Source of the DNA: Tetracentron sinense
Taxonomy: Eukaryota; Streptophyta; Magnoliopsida; Trochodendrales; Trochodendraceae
Assembly: GCA_015143295.1 (NCBI GenBank)
Contig: CM026568.1
Span: forward strand, 35,658,441 to 35,722,440
Length of the DNA stretch: 64,000 bases
Direction: 5' to 3'
The notes beneath the pieces were generated by a model. The model saw only the letters and a program-made list of their open reading frames with translations, did not search any database and had not been told where the DNA came from. Below, piece after piece: positions 63,964-64,000 of this stretch. Positions within the stretch are counted from its first letter, which is position 1, and each line of letters opens with the position of its first letter. The position numbers were made by a program, and so were the translations under genes.

Positions 63964-64000
63964 TGCCAAACTTGGGTTCGTCTCAGTCAAACAGAGAGAC
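63964..64000 (+). CDS. DRB family protein, exon 3 (start, cut by window end)
   Basis: Acceptor TGCAG ends at 63,963. The split codon becomes Met, followed by PNLGSSQSNRE, the usual linker after the second dsRBD in this group. The rest of the gene, expected to be a long low-complexity C-terminal region, lies beyond the window. Confidence 0.8.

Noticed and set aside
1-64000. CRISPR arrays, bacterial operons, organelle DNA, rRNA or intact tRNA genes
   Set aside because: No regularly spaced short repeats with unique spacers, no rRNA or chloroplast gene blocks, and no complete tRNA cloverleaf were seen; the gene content is nuclear plant.

Overview
This is nuclear DNA from a flowering plant. The genes are plant families interrupted by introns (an exocyst EXO70, a plant DRB double-stranded-RNA-binding protein, and a CID/RPRD-type pre-mRNA 3'-end protein). 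The mobile elements are also typical of plants: a Tat-lineage Ty3/gypsy element with two RNase H domains, a Ty1/copia relic with an initiator-Met-type primer site, L1-type LINEs, a tRNA-derived SINE, Helitrons, and many hAT-, Harbinger- and foldback-type MITEs. Gene density is low and introns are very large, which suggests a medium or large genome; I cannot name the species.

Layout. Positions 1-6,100 are mostly transposon relics: a LINE endonuclease piece on the minus strand and two hAT-type MITEs with 8-bp target duplications. From about 6,150 to 27,880 one minus-strand gene is spread out. It encodes a CTD-interacting-domain protein (RPRD1/Rtt103-like) in six coding exons that I could place with consistent splice sites and phases. 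Its intron 2 is 13.4 kb and intron 4 is 6.2 kb, and both are enlarged by transposons. Intron 2 holds a hAT-like element (8-bp target duplication at 13,326 and 24,450) that was itself split by a 10.5-kb Ty3/gypsy element (13,502-24,034). The two 1,049-bp LTRs of that element look identical by eye, so the insertion is very recent. Its polyprotein has one in-frame TGA inside gag.

Positions 28,000-41,000 are a transposon graveyard: a 1.6-kb hAT-like element containing a Helitron that itself contains a LINE tail, a LINE with clear target duplications at 31,271-32,001, a decayed LINE with a second LINE in it (33.6-36.1 kb), and a MYB/SANT-like pseudogene cut by a 1.0-kb LINE and a 0.5-kb hAT-like element. 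A likely minus-strand promoter and leader lies at 41.0-41.2 kb. Positions 41,300-45,200 are AT-rich with a perfect 21-bp hairpin and an inverted Helitron copy.

Positions 45,274-49,745 are a direct tandem duplication of about 2.2 kb. It ends just downstream of an intact single-exon EXO70 gene (minus strand, 51,830-49,812; probably the EXO70C clade). Positions 52,000-62,050 hold foldback elements, Harbinger-like MITEs with TTA/TAA target sites, a copia relic and a SINE. The window ends in the first three coding exons of a plus-strand DRB gene (DRB2/3/5 type).

The three genes have unrelated jobs (transcription termination/CTD binding, vesicle tethering, small-RNA/dsRNA biology) and share no visible regulation. 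The main story of the window is layered transposon insertion around and inside genes.
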